The notes: generated by a model not told the origin, from the sequence alone. A DNA stretch of 48,233 nucleotides from Microbacterium sp. UFMG61 (GCF_015354505.1 NZ_JACAFP010000016.1:1-48233), one strand, 5' to 3'; positions 8,798 through 17,790 are shown, counted from the first letter of the stretch. Numbers and translations: made by a program.

Positions 8798-9439
8798 GGG
8801 GCGCAGCCACGCCTCGAGCTGAGGGATCAGCGTCGAGAAGTCGTCAGCGCGGTAGGTGGGGGTCGCCTCGGCATCGGGAAAGCCGCCGATCAGAGCGGTC
8901 GCGTGGCCCCGGGCGTGGGCGGGAGCGAGATCGTTGTGCCAGATGTCTCCGACGCTGAGCACCCGGGCGTCCGCCGGCAGGTCGGCCAGGAACGCGTCGA
9001 GGCCCACCGGCTTGCGGGCGCTCGTGACGATGCGGTCGAAGAGCCCGGCGAGGCCCAGCGCGTCCAGCGCCTGATCGATGCGGATCGCGGGAGCGTTGGT
9101 GACGAGCACGAGCTCCGCCTCGGACGCGGCGTCGGCGAGGAACTCGGCGAGACCGTCGGGAGCCGTGATCGGTGCGGCGTCCGTCGCGAGCTCTTCGCGG
9201 CTCGCGAGGTATGCGGCGCTGAGGAGCCGGGCGTCCGCCCCTCGGGTGACCGCGGCGCGGCGCACCGCGTCATAGCCGTCGAGTGCCTCGCCGTCGGCGG
9301 CGGCGAGCGTGGCGCGGATGCCGTCGACGAACCCGTCCCGGTCATCGAGGGCGGCAGCGACCTGCGCCGCATACGCGAGCACGGGACCGTCCCCGAGGGC
9401 GATCGTGCCGTCGAAGTCGAAGAGGAGAATGGAGTTCAC
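8795..9439 (-). CDS. HAD-superfamily hydrolase
   Basis: The 214-residue protein carries the four HAD motifs: I (LLFDFDGT, nucleophile and acid/base aspartates) at the N-terminus, II (LVTNAP), III (the lysine in ARKPVG) and IV (GDIWHNDL). A helical cap is inserted between motifs I and II. GTG 9439 is chosen because GGAAAG lies six to seven bases upstream and the core begins immediately; a longer frame adds an unlikely Cys-rich leader. It is the first gene of the operon with the phn-type importer, so it may dephosphorylate the imported compound. It does not look like classical PhnX and lacks a PhnW partner. Confidence 0.87.
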   Translation of the reverse strand: MNSILLFDFDGTIALGDGPVLAYAAQVAAALDDRDGFVDGIRATLAAADGEALDGYDAVRRAAVTRGADARLLSAAYLASREELATDAAPITAPDGLAEFLADAASEAELVLVTNAPAIRIDQALDALGLAGLFDRIVTSARKPVGLDAFLADLPADARVLSVGDIWHNDLAPAHARGHATALIGGFPDAEATPTYRADDFSTLIPQLEAWLRP

Positions 9440-9500
9440 GGAGTTCTTTCCGCATCCGCACTCTGATCTCGCGGACGCTCCGTCCAGCATGCTCAGTCAT

Positions 9501-9552
9501 TGTGGACAGAAAGTCCCGAACATGTGAACGCCGCGTGAACAATCCGTCCACA
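9501..9552. promoter_or_regulatory. Inverted repeat in the HAD / 9575 divergent promoter region
   Basis: TGTGGAC (9501-9507) is matched by GTCCACA (9546-9552), a perfect 7-bp inverted repeat centred between the two divergent genes. Overlapping it, GTGAACGCCG occurs at 9524-9533 and 9566-9575. Either could be a regulator binding site. A TAGCGT -10 box (9562-9567) for the rightward gene lies beside them. Confidence 0.4.
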
Positions 9553-9574
9553 CGAGTCTTGTAGCGTGAACGCC

Positions 9575-10225
9575 GTGTCCGCACTCGACGAGCTCACGAC
9601 CGCTGCGATCCGAGCGCAGTCCGACTCGACGGACGCCGCACGCGCCGCGATCGACAGCCTGCCCTGGCTCGGCACCTCACTCGACGACGACCGCGCACAC
9701 GGGCGTTTCGACGCGTGGGGTCGGTCGACCGTGATCGACGAGAACATCGGCGCACCCGTCATCTCTCGGGCGCTCTTTGACGAACTGCACCGTCGGGTCG
9801 ACGTCGAAGCCGCGTGGCCGGTCGGAAACGCGGGTCTGCTGCACTGCTACGGATATCTGCTGTCACTCGTCGAGACGCCGTACGGCCTCAAACGCGAGCG
9901 ATGGATCGGCTCGGCACTCGCCGCGGCGTGCGACCTCTCGCCCGATGCGTTCCTCCCGTGGCGCGAGGGCCACACATTGCTACAGAGGGCGGGCGACGCC
10001 GCATCCGCGATCCTCGCCGCCGCCTCATCGCGCACATCGACGGTCGAAGGTCGGCGCTCCTGCGTCGGGGTCACCCGCGAGCGCGGCCCCGCGGCTCTGG
10101 CCTACGCGGTCGCCGCACCCTCCGAGACCGTTCCGCGGCTGATCACGATCTTCCCCGTCGGCGATGCAGGCGCCGTCCTGACCGAGTTCACGAGCACTCC
10201 TCGACTGCGCTGGAACGCCGTCTGA
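9575..10225 (+). CDS. Protein of unknown function, 216 residues
   Basis: I do not recognise this family. The protein is soluble and mostly helical in its first 150 residues, with conserved-looking features such as PWLGTSLDDDRAHGRFDAWG and VGNAGLLHCYGYLLS; the last 50 residues look like beta strands. No signal peptide, membrane segment or known catalytic motif is visible. GTG 9575 is chosen because a TAGCGT -10 box ends seven bases before it, matching the leaderless pattern seen repeatedly here; GTG 9566 would add three residues. It precedes an MFS transporter by about 110 bp, separated by a palindromic element. Confidence 0.7.
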   Translation: MSALDELTTAAIRAQSDSTDAARAAIDSLPWLGTSLDDDRAHGRFDAWGRSTVIDENIGAPVISRALFDELHRRVDVEAAWPVGNAGLLHCYGYLLSLVETPYGLKRERWIGSALAAACDLSPDAFLPWREGHTLLQRAGDAASAILAAASSRTSTVEGRRSCVGVTRERGPAALAYAVAAPSETVPRLITIFPVGDAGAVLTEFTSTPRLRWNAV

Positions 10226-10286
10226 TCGATCCGTATATTGCATTTCCATGACTATCGTCATATTTTCGCAATAGCGGTCTGATCGA
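10220..10286. promoter_or_regulatory. AT-rich nested palindrome flanked by 10-bp direct repeats
   Basis: Two concentric inverted repeats share the centre 10254.5: TATTGC (10236-10241) with GCAATA (10268-10273), and ATGAC (10248-10252) with GTCAT (10257-10261). The element is much richer in A/T than its surroundings. GTCTGATCGA occurs on each side (10220-10229 and 10277-10286); the left copy includes the stop codon of the preceding gene. It could be the operator of the MFS gene or the remnant of a small insertion with a duplicated target. Confidence 0.6.
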
Positions 10287-10332
10287 CCGATCCACCCCGA
10301 CGCACTGTCGCGTCACCGCGAAGGAGACGACG

Positions 10333-11655
10333 TTGTCTGCCACTTCACCGACCACCTCCCCCGAAACCGTCTGGCCCGTACCCCGCGGGGTCACCGGCAT
10401 CGTCCTGTTCAGCTGCTGGCTCGCGATCCTCGCCGACGGCTACGACATCGGCGTCATCGGCGCCGTGCTGCCCGCCCTCGCCGAGGACTCCGCTTGGGCG
10501 CTCAGCCCCGTCGAACTCGGCGGACTCGCCTCGTGGGCACTCGTCGGCATGCTCATCGGAGCCCTCTTCATCGGAACACTGAGCGACCGGGTCGGCCGCA
10601 AGCGGATGCTGCTCGTGTCGATGTCGATCTTCACGACCATGCAGCTCGGCGCCGCCCTCGCGCCGACGCCCGAGCTGTTCGGACTCTTCCGCTTCCTCGG
10701 CGGGCTCGGCATGGGCGGCGTGATCCCGGTCGCCGCAGCTCTCACGATCGAGTTCTCCGCCCCGAGGAGGCGCTCCCTGAACTACGGCATCATGTACTCC
10801 GGCTACTCGCTCGGAATCGTCGTCTCGGCCCTGGTCGCGATGGGGCTGCTCCCCCACCTCGGCTGGCGCTGGGTCATCGCGGTCGGCGCATTCCCCATCC
10901 TGCTCCTGCCGATCATCGCGAAGGTGCTGCCGGAATCGCTCGAGTCGCTCGAGAACCGCGGTCTGCACGATCGCGCCGTCGCACAGGCGACGCGGCTCGG
11001 CATCGATCCCTACATACCCGCACCGCGACCCGAGGTCATGCCCGGCGAGCGGATGCCGTGGCACAGCATCCTGCAGCAGCTGTTCTCGCGCCGATACCTG
11101 CGCTCGACCGTGTTCCTGTGGATCTCGCTGTTCGCCGGCCTGCTGCTGGTCTACGGCCTGAACTCGTGGCTGCCCTCGATCATGCGCGCCGCCGGCTACG
11201 ACCTCGGCCCTGCGCTGACGTTCCTCATGGTGTTCAGTCTCGCGTCGGCCGCGGGCGGTCTCGTCCTCGGTCACCTGGCGGATCGCTTCGGGTCGAAGCC
11301 CGTGCTCATCATCTTCTACACGCTCGGCGGCGTCGCCTGCCTGCTGATGATGTTCCCGAACTCGATGTTCGTGAACCTCGTGTTCGTCGCGATCTCGGGC
11401 GTCGGGTCGATCTCGACGTCACTCGTGCTCACGGCCTACATCACCGACTATTACCCGGCATCCGTGCGCGCCACCGCCGCCGGATGGGCGCTGAGCTTCG
11501 CTCGCATCGGCGCCATCATGGGGCCGATGGTCGGCGGATGGCTGGCCGCGATGGCGGTCGGCGTCGAGTGGAACTTCGTCGCCTTCGCGATCGTGGCACT
11601 GCTCGCGGCCGTCGCGGTGTCGCTGGTGCCGAAGAAGCCCGCCGCTCTCGTCTGA
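10333..11655 (+). CDS. MFS transporter, aromatic acid:proton symporter type
   Basis: The 440-residue protein has about 12 membrane segments and the MFS motifs: LADGYDIGVIGAVLPAL in helix 1 (the DxxD-like signature of aromatic acid symporters such as PcaK/BenK), DRVGRKRML in loop 2-3, and HLADRFGSKP in loop 8-9. It probably imports an aromatic or related carboxylic acid with protons. It starts with TTG, supported by AAGGAG six to seven bases upstream. The aromatic-CoA catabolic operon lies 10 kb away, so a link is possible but not shown. The gene ends at a strong hairpin. Confidence 0.87.
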   Translation: MSATSPTTSPETVWPVPRGVTGIVLFSCWLAILADGYDIGVIGAVLPALAEDSAWALSPVELGGLASWALVGMLIGALFIGTLSDRVGRKRMLLVSMSIFTTMQLGAALAPTPELFGLFRFLGGLGMGGVIPVAAALTIEFSAPRRRSLNYGIMYSGYSLGIVVSALVAMGLLPHLGWRWVIAVGAFPILLLPIIAKVLPESLESLENRGLHDRAVAQATRLGIDPYIPAPRPEVMPGERMPWHSILQQLFSRRYLRSTVFLWISLFAGLLLVYGLNSWLPSIMRAAGYDLGPALTFLMVFSLASAAGGLVLGHLADRFGSKPVLIIFYTLGGVACLLMMFPNSMFVNLVFVAISGVGSISTSLVLTAYITDYYPASVRATAAGWALSFARIGAIMGPMVGGWLAAMAVGVEWNFVAFAIVALLAAVAVSLVPKKPAALV

Positions 11656-11668
11656 GCGGCATCCGGCC

Positions 11669-11717
11669 GCGCACTCCCCTCCTGCGACACCTCCGCTCTC
11701 GCAGGAAGGGAGTGCGC
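11669..11717. terminator. Bidirectional terminator between MFS and MBL-fold genes
   Basis: A 19-bp stem with one mismatch (arms 11669-11687 and 11699-11717) and an 11-base loop sits in the 63-bp gap between two convergent genes. It lacks a T-tract on either strand, which is common in high-GC actinobacteria. Confidence 0.8.
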
Positions 11718-11718
11718 C

Positions 11719-12426
11719 TCAGCCTCGCGAGTCGAGCGCATCCAGCAGATCGACCGCGGTGCCGGCGAACTCGGGCCCATGCCCGGGAAAGATCCTGGCC
11801 TCGGGCAGACCCCTCAGCTTCTCGAGGCTGACCCTCGTTCGCGGAGCATCATCACTGAACGGTGCGAGCCGTGCACCGGCAACCCCGGTGAGCACGTGCC
11901 GCGTGGTGATCGCATCACCGAGGAAGAGCGCGTCGACCGCGGGAACCCTGATCGCAGCCGATCCGTTCGTGTGCCCCGGGATCGCGATGATCTCGGGAGC
12001 ACCCGGCAGATCGAGCACGTCTCCGTCGGACATCGGCACGACGCTCGACGGACGCCGGGTGCGCAGCGCCCCTCGGCGCAGCCCTGTCCAGAGGAATCTC
12101 AGTGTGGGGCCGATCCGCCACGCATCGGCCTTCACACCGCGCGCCGGAACCACACCCGTCGCCAGCTCGGCGTCGGCCGCCAGGATGTGCACGGGGACGC
12201 CGTGCTCGGCACGCAGGGCTTCGGCGATGCCGATGTGATCGGTGTCTCCGTGCGTGAGCACGACCCCGCGGATGTCGTCGAGTGAACGCCCGACCCCGGC
12301 GAGCGCCGCGATGAGGATGTCGAGGTCTCCGGAGAGGCCTGCATCGATGATCGTGACGCCGTCGTCGGTGACGATCGCGTGGATGGCGATGATGTCGTCG
12401 CCGATGCGGAGGAGCTGAGCTGTCAT
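11719..12426 (-). CDS. MBL-fold metallo-hydrolase
   Basis: This 235-residue protein has the metallo-beta-lactamase fold motifs: HGDTDHIG (metal ligands), the downstream GHTNGS histidine, DAITT aspartate (FLGDA) and a final PGHGPE histidine. The fold covers many hydrolases; substrate specificity is not readable. It is divergent from a TetR regulator 56 bp away, with two matching operators between them, so it is very likely that regulator's target. An 18-bp spaced TTGACT/TAGTGT promoter ends seven bases before the ATG, so the message is probably leaderless. A quorum-quenching or detoxifying role is possible but not demonstrated. Confidence 0.88.
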   Translation of the reverse strand: MTAQLLRIGDDIIAIHAIVTDDGVTIIDAGLSGDLDILIAALAGVGRSLDDIRGVVLTHGDTDHIGIAEALRAEHGVPVHILAADAELATGVVPARGVKADAWRIGPTLRFLWTGLRRGALRTRRPSSVVPMSDGDVLDLPGAPEIIAIPGHTNGSAAIRVPAVDALFLGDAITTRHVLTGVAGARLAPFSDDAPRTRVSLEKLRGLPEARIFPGHGPEFAGTAVDLLDALDSRG

Positions 12427-12429
12427 GTT

Positions 12430-12475
12430 GGCTACACTACATAGCCTTGATGGCTACAGTCAATAGCTTTATGCT
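12430..12475. promoter_or_regulatory. Divergent promoters with two GGCTA-N7-TAGC operators
   Basis: Two 17-bp imperfect palindromes, GGCTA-N7-TAGCC (12430-12446) and GGCTA-N7-TAGCT (12452-12468), start 22 bp apart. The rightward promoter is TTGATG (12447-12452), 17 bp, TATGCT (12470-12475), leading into the tetR ATG six bases later. The leftward promoter is TTGACT (12463-12458), 18 bp, TAGTGT (12439-12434), leading into the MBL ATG. Both promoters overlap the operators, so one repressor can silence both genes. Confidence 0.75.
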
Positions 12476-12481
12476 GGGAGC

Positions 12482-13039
12482 ATGCCTGCACCGCAGAGAG
12501 TGAGCACTTCCGCGCTCGTCGCCGCCATCCGCACGATCGCCGAGAGAGACGGAGTGGATGCCGTGACGATGAGCGCCGTCGCGTCAGCCGTCGGAGTGCG
12601 CGCCCCCAGCCTCTACAAGCGCGCGGCGAATCGACACGAGCTCCTCCGGCTCGCGGCGGACGACGCCGCGGCAGAACTCGGCATCGCCATCGAGAAGGTC
12701 GTCGAGAGATCGACCGACGGTCGCGAGATCCTCGCCGGCGTCGCCCGCGCCCTGCGCGCCTTCGCGACCCGATCACCTCGCGTGACCACACTGCTGTTCA
12801 ACGCGCCGAGCCCCGAGGCCACGCCCTCGCAGCAGACCCTCGCACCGTTGATGAGCACTCTGCTCGGAGCGGTGAGCGCACTGACGACGGCCGATCCACT
12901 CCCCGTCGCGCGCACGCTCACGGCCTGGGCGTACGGATTCTGCATGATGGAGCAGAACGGCGGCTTCCGTCAGGGCGGCGATGTCGACGAGGCGTTCGAC
13001 CGCGGGCTCGAGATCGTCCTGCGCGGCATCGAGGCCTGA
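12482..13039 (+). CDS. TetR-family transcriptional regulator (WHG C-terminal type)
   Basis: The 185-residue protein has the N-terminal TetR helix-turn-helix (about residues 8-55, with TMSAVASAVGVRAPSLYKR) and a C-terminal ligand domain of the TetR_C_33/WHG type (AWAYGFCMMEQNGGF). It should repress itself and the divergent MBL-fold gene through the two palindromes between them. The ATG follows a TATGCT -10 box by six bases, giving a leaderless transcript. The inducing ligand is unknown. Confidence 0.88.
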   Translation: MPAPQRVSTSALVAAIRTIAERDGVDAVTMSAVASAVGVRAPSLYKRAANRHELLRLAADDAAAELGIAIEKVVERSTDGREILAGVARALRAFATRSPRVTTLLFNAPSPEATPSQQTLAPLMSTLLGAVSALTTADPLPVARTLTAWAYGFCMMEQNGGFRQGGDVDEAFDRGLEIVLRGIEA

Positions 13040-13052
13040 TCCGCTCGAGCAC

Positions 13053-14525
13053 TCAGCGGGGCGCGTGCGCCTCGAGGAACTCGTACACGTCGGTCGTGTC
13101 GACGCCGGGGAAGGATCCTGTGGGCAGGGTCGCCAGCAGGGTGCGTGGAGTCTTCACGTTGGGCCAGGAGTTCTCGCGCCAGCGCCCCTCGAGGTCGGCG
13201 GGGGCCCTGCGGCAGCAGACCTCGACCGAGTGCTTCGAGACTCCGCGATGCGGAGTGTCCCTACCGACGAACCACTTGGTGTCGTCGAAGCGCACGCCGA
13301 CACTGACCGAGTGCAGCCCCTCGCTCGACGCCTCGACCCGGGCCGTGCACCAGTACGTGCCGTTGCCGGTGTCGGTGTACTGGTAGTACGGATTGAAGCG
13401 GTCGTCCTCGTCGAACACCACGCGGCTGGTCCACCGGCGACAGCACATCTGCCCCTCGATCGCGCCGAGCCGATCGGTCGGGAAGTTGACGTCGTCGTTC
13501 TCGTACGCCTTGGTGATCGTGCCCGACTCGTGCACCTTGAGGAAGTGCACGGGGATGTCGAGGTGGCGCGTGGCCAGGTTCGTGAAGCGATGCGCGGCTG
13601 TCTCGTATGAGACCGAGTAGGCGTCACGCAGATCCTCGATCGAGATGGCCCTCCGCGTCTTCGCATCCTTCAGCGCGGGAACCACGTGCGCTTCGGGCAC
13701 CAGCAGCGCACCGGTGAGGTAGTTGGTCTCCACGCGCTGGCGCAGGAACTCGGCGTAGCTGCGCGGCTCGGAGTGTCCGAGGATGCGGCTCGACAGGGCC
13801 TGCAGCACGGCCGTCCGCGCGTCGCCCTTGGCCGGCACGCTGCTCGAGAGGTACAGACGCCCGTGGGCGAGGTCGGCGACGCTGCGCGTGGTCTGCGGCA
13901 GGTCCGGCGCATAGTGCAGGGTGAACCCGAGATAGGCGGCGATCTCGGAGGCCGTCCGCTGGGTGAGCGGACCACCCGGGTGTCCGACCGCCGCGAGGAT
14001 CTCGGCAGCCTTCTGCTCGAGGTCGGCGAAGTGATTGTCCTGTCGGCGCATGAGGTGGCGCAGTTCGACGTTCGCACGCCGGGCCTCCTCCGGAGTGGCG
14101 GCCCGCTCGTCCTTGAGCCGGTCGATCTCGCCGTGCAGCGCGAGCAGTGCCTTCAGAGCATCCGTCGGCATGCTCTTGGCGATCCGGAACGGCTCGATCC
14201 CCAGCGCCTGGAACGTCTGCCCCTTCATGGCGCGTTCGAGGGCGATCTCGATCGCGCTGCGCTCGTCGAGCGGCTCCCCCTCGAGCAGCGCGTCGATCGT
14301 GACGCCGAGCGCCCGCGCGATCGCCTGCAGCTGGGTGAGCTTCGGCTCTCGCTTTCCCGTCTCGATCATCGACATCTGACTCGGTGCCCGATCGACGGCC
14401 GCGGCCAGGTCGTCGAGGGTCATCCCCCGCGCCGTGCGGAGCTGACGGATGCGGCGCCCGATCGTGAGGGCGTCGGCGTCTTCTGCCTCAGAGACCTGGG
14501 TACCTGAGCGTGTCGAAGGGCTCAT
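13053..14525 (-). CDS. ramB: RamB-like regulator of acetate metabolism (XRE / ScfR family)
   Basis: The 490-residue protein has an N-terminal XRE helix-turn-helix (about residues 20-80; [24 protein letters not shown]), a middle IrrE-like/DUF955 segment and a C-terminal short-chain-fatty-acyl-regulator domain with Cys pairs (MCCRRW, VCCRRA). This is the architecture of Corynebacterium RamB, which controls aceA and aceB. The divergent position next to aceA-aceB supports that role. I chose ATG 14525: the fold begins soon after, and a CAGAAT -10-like box lies seven bases upstream. The longer frame would run through the promoter region. Acyl-CoA sensing is known of the family, not shown here. Confidence 0.88.
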   Translation of the reverse strand: MSPSTRSGTQVSEAEDADALTIGRRIRQLRTARGMTLDDLAAAVDRAPSQMSMIETGKREPKLTQLQAIARALGVTIDALLEGEPLDERSAIEIALERAMKGQTFQALGIEPFRIAKSMPTDALKALLALHGEIDRLKDERAATPEEARRANVELRHLMRRQDNHFADLEQKAAEILAAVGHPGGPLTQRTASEIAAYLGFTLHYAPDLPQTTRSVADLAHGRLYLSSSVPAKGDARTAVLQALSSRILGHSEPRSYAEFLRQRVETNYLTGALLVPEAHVVPALKDAKTRRAISIEDLRDAYSVSYETAAHRFTNLATRHLDIPVHFLKVHESGTITKAYENDDVNFPTDRLGAIEGQMCCRRWTSRVVFDEDDRFNPYYQYTDTGNGTYWCTARVEASSEGLHSVSVGVRFDDTKWFVGRDTPHRGVSKHSVEVCCRRAPADLEGRWRENSWPNVKTPRTLLATLPTGSFPGVDTTDVYEFLEAHAPR

Positions 14526-14533
14526 GCGGCCGA

Positions 14534-14553
14534 TTCTGTCACAGAAACAGAAT
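14534..14553. promoter_or_regulatory. Palindrome in the ramB-aceA intergenic region
   Basis: TTCTGT-C-ACAGAA (14534-14546) is a perfect 13-bp palindrome followed directly by a second ACAGAA (14547-14552). It covers the probable -10 box of ramB (on the minus strand CAGAAT, seven bases before its ATG). It is a good candidate for RamB autoregulation. It does not match the corynebacterial RamB site as I recall it. Confidence 0.45.
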
Positions 14554-14661
14554 TTCCGGCGATCTTCACACGCAGATCGGTCAGGCGAGTGCGACTTCTT
14601 CACCCACAGTGGAAACACGCCACCCGGCTTCACGGTCCGGGCATCCAACGGAGGAGACACC

Positions 14662-15987
14662 ATGACGAACACCGCTCAGAACCCCGCACCTCGCCCCGCA
14701 GGTCTGCGCGCCGGCGACCAGGTTCAGACGGCCGCCGAGCTCCGGGAGATCTGGGAGACGGATCCCCGCTGGGACGGCGTCGAGCGCACCTACTCGGCCG
14801 AGGACGTCATCCGCATCCGTGGGTCGGTCCGCGAGGACTCCACGCTCGCCCACCGCGGTGCCGAGAACCTCTGGAACCTGTTGCACACCGAGGATTACGT
14901 GCGGGCGCTCGGCGCCTACACCGGCGGCCAGGCCGTGCAGCAGGTGCGCGCAGGGCTCAAGGCGATCTACCTCTCGGGCTGGCAGGTCGCCGCCGACGGC
15001 AACCTCGCCGGCCAGACCTACCCGGACCAGTCGCTCTACCCGGCGAACTCGGTGCCGGCGGTCGTGCGTCGCATCAACAACGCGCTGATCCGTCAGGACC
15101 AGCTCGAGCACGCCGAGGGTGACGTCACCCAGGACTGGCTCGCCCCGATCGTCGCCGACGCCGAGGCCGGCTTCGGTGGGCCGCTGAACGCCTACGAGCT
15201 CGCGCAGTCGCTGATCCAGGCCGGAGCCGCGGCGATCCACTGGGAGGACCAGCTCGCGAGCGAGAAGAAGTGCGGCCATCTGGGCGGCAAGGTGCTCGTG
15301 CCCACGCAGCAGCACATCCGCACCCTCAACGCGGCGCGTCTCGCGGCCGATGTGGCAGGTGTGCCGACGGTCATCATCGCCCGGACGGATGCTCTGGCCG
15401 CCGACCTGCTCACCAGCGACGTCGACGAGCGCGACCAGCGGTTCACCACCGGCGAGCGCACGACCGAGGGCTTCTACCGCATCCGCCCCGGCATCGATTC
15501 GGTCATCAGCCGAGGTCTCGCCTTCGCGCCGTACGCCGACCTGCTGTGGGTCGAGACGGGCGAACCCGACATCGAGCTGGCTCGCGAGTTCGCCGCGGCG
15601 ATCCACGCACAATTCCCCGGCAAGCTGCTCGCCTACAACTGCTCGCCGAGCTTCAACTGGAAGCGCCATCTGTCGGACGCCGAGATCGCGACGTTCCAGC
15701 AAGAGCTGGCTGACCTGGGCTACAAGTTCCAGTTCATCACGCTCGCCGGCTTCCACGCCCTGAACCACTCGATGTTCGACCTCGCTCGCGGCTACGCCGA
15801 GCGCGCCATGAGCGCGTACGTCGAGCTGCAGGAGGCCGAGTTCGCCGCCGAGGCGAACGGCTACACCGCCACCAAGCACCAGCGCGAGGCGGGCACCGGC
15901 TACTTTGACGTCATCTCCACCGCGCTCAACCCCGACAGCGCGACCCTCGCCCTCGCCGGCTCCACCGAGACCGCGCAGTTCCACTGA
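14662..15987 (+). CDS. aceA: Isocitrate lyase
   Basis: The enzyme splits isocitrate into glyoxylate and succinate, the first step of the glyoxylate shunt needed for growth on acetate or fatty acids. The 441-residue product contains the active-site loop KKCGHLGG at about residues 207-214, the metal-binding DAEAGFGG, and the SPSFNW motif. ATG 14662 is supported by a GGAGGAG Shine-Dalgarno sequence. The gene is divergent from ramB and lies 24 bp before aceB, so the two enzymes are probably co-transcribed. Confidence 0.97.
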   Translation: MTNTAQNPAPRPAGLRAGDQVQTAAELREIWETDPRWDGVERTYSAEDVIRIRGSVREDSTLAHRGAENLWNLLHTEDYVRALGAYTGGQAVQQVRAGLKAIYLSGWQVAADGNLAGQTYPDQSLYPANSVPAVVRRINNALIRQDQLEHAEGDVTQDWLAPIVADAEAGFGGPLNAYELAQSLIQAGAAAIHWEDQLASEKKCGHLGGKVLVPTQQHIRTLNAARLAADVAGVPTVIIARTDALAADLLTSDVDERDQRFTTGERTTEGFYRIRPGIDSVISRGLAFAPYADLLWVETGEPDIELAREFAAAIHAQFPGKLLAYNCSPSFNWKRHLSDAEIATFQQELADLGYKFQFITLAGFHALNHSMFDLARGYAERAMSAYVELQEAEFAAEANGYTATKHQREAGTGYFDVISTALNPDSATLALAGSTETAQFH

Positions 15988-16011
15988 ACCTCTTGTGAAG
16001 GACACACGATC

Positions 16012-17679
16012 ATGACCACTCCCACCGCTCCCCCGGCGACAGAACCGACCACCGCTCCGATCCAGACGACGCAGCAGGGACCCGCCATCACGGTGACCGG
16101 CCCGCTGCGCGAGCGTTACGACGAGATCCTCACCCCCGAGGCGCTCGCGTTCCTCACCGAACTGCACCACCGCTTCGCCTCCCGTCGTCACGACCGGCTC
16201 GCCGACCGCATGCGTCGCCGGTTCGAGATCGGCAACGGTCACGACCCGCGCTTCCGCGACGACACCGCACACATCCGACAGGATGCCGAGTGGCGCGTGG
16301 CGGGTGCCGGCCCGGGTCTCGAGGATCGTCGGGTCGAGATCACCGGACCGACGGATCCCAAGATGACGATCAACGCGCTGAACTCGGGCGCTCGCGTCTG
16401 GCTCGCCGATCAGGAGGACGCGACGAGCCCCACCTGGAAGAACGTCATCGAGGGACAGCTGTCGCTCCGCGACGCGATCCGCGGCGAGCTGTCGTTCCGT
16501 TCACCGGAGGGCAAGGAGTACCGCGTCACCGCCGACCGCACACCCACGATCGTGATGCGCCCACGCGGCTGGCACCTGCCCGAGAAGCACCTGCAGTTCA
16601 CCGATCGCGCAGGGCGCCGCACCGCGGCATCCGGGTCGCTCACCGACTTCGGGCTCTACTTCCTGCACAACGCGACCGAGCTCATCGCGAACGGTCGCGG
16701 GCCCTACTTCTACATCGCCAAGCTGGAGTCCAGCGAAGAGGCGAAGCTCTGGGACGACGTGTTCACCTTCAGCGAGGAGTACATCGGCATCCCGCACGGC
16801 ACGATCCGCGCGACCGTGCTCATCGAGACGCTGCCCGCGGCGTTCGAGATGGATGAGATCCTCTACGAGCTGCGCGATCACTGCGCCGGCCTCAACGCGG
16901 GTCGCTGGGATTACATCTTCTCGATCATCAAGAACTACCGCGGCCGCGGCGCGCGCTTCGTGCTCCCCGACCGCAGCGAGGTCACGATGACGGTGCCGTT
17001 CATGCGGGCGTACACCGAGCTGCTCGTGCAGACCTGCCACAAGCGGGGCGCGTACGCGATCGGCGGCATGAGCGCCTTCATCCCGAACCGTCGAGACCCC
17101 GAGGTCACGGCGCGGGCGTTCGAGAAGGTCTCGGCCGACAAGAAGCGCGAGGCCGGCGACGGCTTCGACGGCACCTGGGTGGCGCACCCCGACCTGATCC
17201 CCACGGCTCAGGCCGAGTTCGATGCCGTGCTGGGCGACCGCCCGCACCAGGTGGACCGTCAGCGGCCGGAGGTCACGGTGACCGCGGCGCAGCTGCTCGA
17301 CGTGCACATCGGGCGACCGATCACTGCACGAGGCGTGCGCGACAACGTGTCGGTGGCGATCCGCTACCTCGAGGCCTGGCTGCGGGGCCTCGGTGCCGTC
17401 GCGATCGACAACCTGATGGAAGACGCCGCCACCGCCGAGATCAGCCGCTCGCAGGTGTGGCAGTGGATCCACCAGGACCGCGCCACGGAAGACGGAACGC
17501 CGATCACGCCCGACTACGTCGAAGGGCTCATCGGCGAGGTGCTCGGCGAGGTCGAGCGCCGTGATGGCGACCGCTTCGACGACGCGGCATCGGTCTTCCG
17601 CGACGTCGCCCTGCGCGAGGAGTTCCCGGCGTTCCTGACGCTCGGCGCCTACAGTCGCTTCCTCGTCGACGAGGCCTGA
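16012..17679 (+). CDS. aceB: Malate synthase A
   Basis: The enzyme condenses glyoxylate with acetyl-CoA to malate, completing the shunt. The 555-residue length and motifs match the A isoform: the catalytic-arginine region VMRPRGWHLPEKH, the metal-ligand glutamate in IETLPA, and the catalytic aspartate in NLMEDAATAE near residue 465. The signature KNYRGRGARFVLPDR lies between them. A GAAGGA Shine-Dalgarno sequence precedes the ATG. A strong terminator follows the stop codon. Confidence 0.97.
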   Translation: MTTPTAPPATEPTTAPIQTTQQGPAITVTGPLRERYDEILTPEALAFLTELHHRFASRRHDRLADRMRRRFEIGNGHDPRFRDDTAHIRQDAEWRVAGAGPGLEDRRVEITGPTDPKMTINALNSGARVWLADQEDATSPTWKNVIEGQLSLRDAIRGELSFRSPEGKEYRVTADRTPTIVMRPRGWHLPEKHLQFTDRAGRRTAASGSLTDFGLYFLHNATELIANGRGPYFYIAKLESSEEAKLWDDVFTFSEEYIGIPHGTIRATVLIETLPAAFEMDEILYELRDHCAGLNAGRWDYIFSIIKNYRGRGARFVLPDRSEVTMTVPFMRAYTELLVQTCHKRGAYAIGGMSAFIPNRRDPEVTARAFEKVSADKKREAGDGFDGTWVAHPDLIPTAQAEFDAVLGDRPHQVDRQRPEVTVTAAQLLDVHIGRPITARGVRDNVSVAIRYLEAWLRGLGAVAIDNLMEDAATAEISRSQVWQWIHQDRATEDGTPITPDYVEGLIGEVLGEVERRDGDRFDDAASVFRDVALREEFPAFLTLGAYSRFLVDEA

Positions 17680-17689
17680 CGACCCCCAC

Positions 17690-17731
17690 GAGAGCCCCTC
17701 GGCAGCCGCGATCCGGTTCCGAGGGGCTCTC
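17690..17731. terminator. Terminator after aceB
   Basis: GAGAGCCCCTCGG (17690-17702) and its perfect complement (17719-17731) form a 13-bp stem with a 16-base loop, starting 10 bases after the aceB stop codon. There is no T-tract. Confidence 0.85.
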
Positions 17732-17790
17732 CTGTGCGTGCTGTGCCGCGCACGGCCCTGCGCCCCTCGCGCCAGGCGTAGCCTGGGCGT

